Source: Chloroflexota bacterium (GTDB lineage Bacteria; Chloroflexota; Dehalococcoidia; Lucifugimonadales; UBA3495). Taken from it: DNA of 36,544 nucleotides. The notes beneath the pieces are model-generated. The model worked only from the letters and a program-made list of their open reading frames with translations. It did no database searches and had not been told where the DNA came from. The stretch covers positions 1,515-38,058 of the forward strand of contig VXOH01000010.1 in NCBI GenBank assembly GCA_009840135.1. The letters run 5' to 3'. The position numbers were made by a program, and so were the translations under genes. Below are positions 35,687 to 36,544 of the stretch, one piece after another (position 1 is the stretch's first letter; each line of letters opens with the position of its first letter).

Positions 35687-35804
35687 GGGTAGCTCTCCTG
35701 GATAAACTTGCCAGATAGACAGGACTCTAAACAGGTTCTAACAAGTCCCTTCCCCCTTGACGGGCGAAGGTTAGGATGGGGGTGATAGCTTGCCAACGAC
35801 CAAT

Positions 35805-35841
35805 CCCCTCACCCTAACCCTCTCCCCCCAGGGGAGAGGGG
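35805..35841. repeat. Dispersed intergenic palindrome, family B
   Basis: CCCCTCACCCTAACCCTCTCCCCCCAGGGGAGAGGGGA, matching 4536-4569; preceded at about 35750-35785 by CCCCCTTGACGGGCGAAGGTTAGGATGGGGGTGA. Confidence 0.8.
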
Positions 35842-35890
35842 ATTTGTTCAGTGATTCCTTAACTCTAAACTATTAATTCGTAACTCCCAC

Positions 35891-36385
35891 CTAGACCGGG
35901 TGGTCCTGCATAGACTCCCGGCGCAGCAGTTCCAGGGCGTGGGGCAGCACCGGCATGACCACCTCCAGGGTTTCGGCCACGCCCTTGACGCTGCCGGGCA
36001 GGGTTATAATCAGGGTCTTGCCGCGGGTACCCGCTACGGAACGGCTGATCATGGCCATGGGGGTAAACTTGAGGGTCTCCGCCCTCATGGTTTCCGCCAG
36101 CCCCGGCACTTCCCGATCAATGATGGAAAGACAGGCCTCGGGGGTAATATCACTCGGCCCCAGGCCCGTGCCGCCGGTGCTGACAATCAGGTTGACGTCC
36201 GCCGCGTCGGCCCACTCGGCCATGCGCTGGGCAATCATTTCCTTGTCGTCGGAAACGATCTCGTAGCGGACAAGCTCATAGTCCGGCGGAGGGAGCATCT
36301 CCTTTATTTTGTCGCCGCTGGCGTCGTCCTGCCGTTGTCCGTGGTATCCAGAAGTGCTGACCGTCAAAACAGCTAGTCCAAACAT
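35891..36385 (-). CDS. MoaB/Mog-like molybdopterin-binding domain protein
   Basis: MFGLAVLTVSTSGYHGQRQDDASGDKIKEML; NLIVSTGGTGLGPSDITPEA; LIITLPGSVKGVAETLEVVMPVLPHAL; internal start at 36385 preferred over 36490. Confidence 0.92.
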   Translation of the reverse strand: MFGLAVLTVSTSGYHGQRQDDASGDKIKEMLPPPDYELVRYEIVSDDKEMIAQRMAEWADAADVNLIVSTGGTGLGPSDITPEACLSIIDREVPGLAETMRAETLKFTPMAMISRSVAGTRGKTLIITLPGSVKGVAETLEVVMPVLPHALELLRRESMQDHPV

Positions 36386-36487
36386 ATCGCCTCCAAGGAG
36401 GAATAATACCATAGCGGGGGGATGGCAATGAAGGCAGGTGGGAAGAGTGTCAGGGTCTTTCGATTTCCGACAGCATCCTGTCCAGTC

Positions 36488-36544
36488 CATTCGTGGTGAG
36501 CTTGTCGAACCATGAACGGACGGCCCTTCGACAGGCTCAGGGCG
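36488..36544. repeat. Dispersed intergenic repeat (GGTGAGCTTGTCGAACCATGAACGG / CCCTTCGACAGGCTCAGGG)
   Basis: Recognisable as a repeat type seen in many bacterial genomes; truncated by the window end. Confidence 0.6.

Overview
GC-rich bacterial chromosomal window, probably Chloroflexota (Dehalococcoidia/SAR202-like); this is inferred from gene content, not proven. It is mostly housekeeping. The minus strand carries DUF1802, VOC, LysR, tatD, yggT, proC, a DUF932-like gene and pdxA. It also carries a compact block in the transcription order rsmH > ftsA > ftsZ > nrdR > small ORFs > nrdJ. The plus strand carries MFS, an orphan amino-acid ABC binding lipoprotein, nfo, a zincin-like protein, pgpA, a two-domain VOC protein, aroK, aroB, two toxin-antitoxin (TA) pairs, an AhpD-like protein, DUF1800, DUF1501 and an NHL-repeat protein. 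A moaB/mog-like gene lies on the minus strand at the end. Main points for a second look: (1) a brnTA module bracketed by an 89-bp imperfect direct duplication of the aroB 3' end, with 4 of 5 differences synonymous; (2) an unannotated 23-codon Cys-Cys/Gly-rich mini-ORF (MTREASLQYCCGSGGGGGGDDPD) with a strong Shine-Dalgarno, upstream of nrdJ; (3) an nrdR low-complexity tail that continues in frame past an amber stop sitting inside a repeat unit; (4) a PIN-domain gene broken by an apparent 1-nt frameshift and followed by a putative antitoxin; (5) a dcw-type block with no murein genes; (6) several families of dispersed palindromic intergenic repeats. No rRNA, tRNA, CRISPR array or transposase was recognised. 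All homology calls are by eye.
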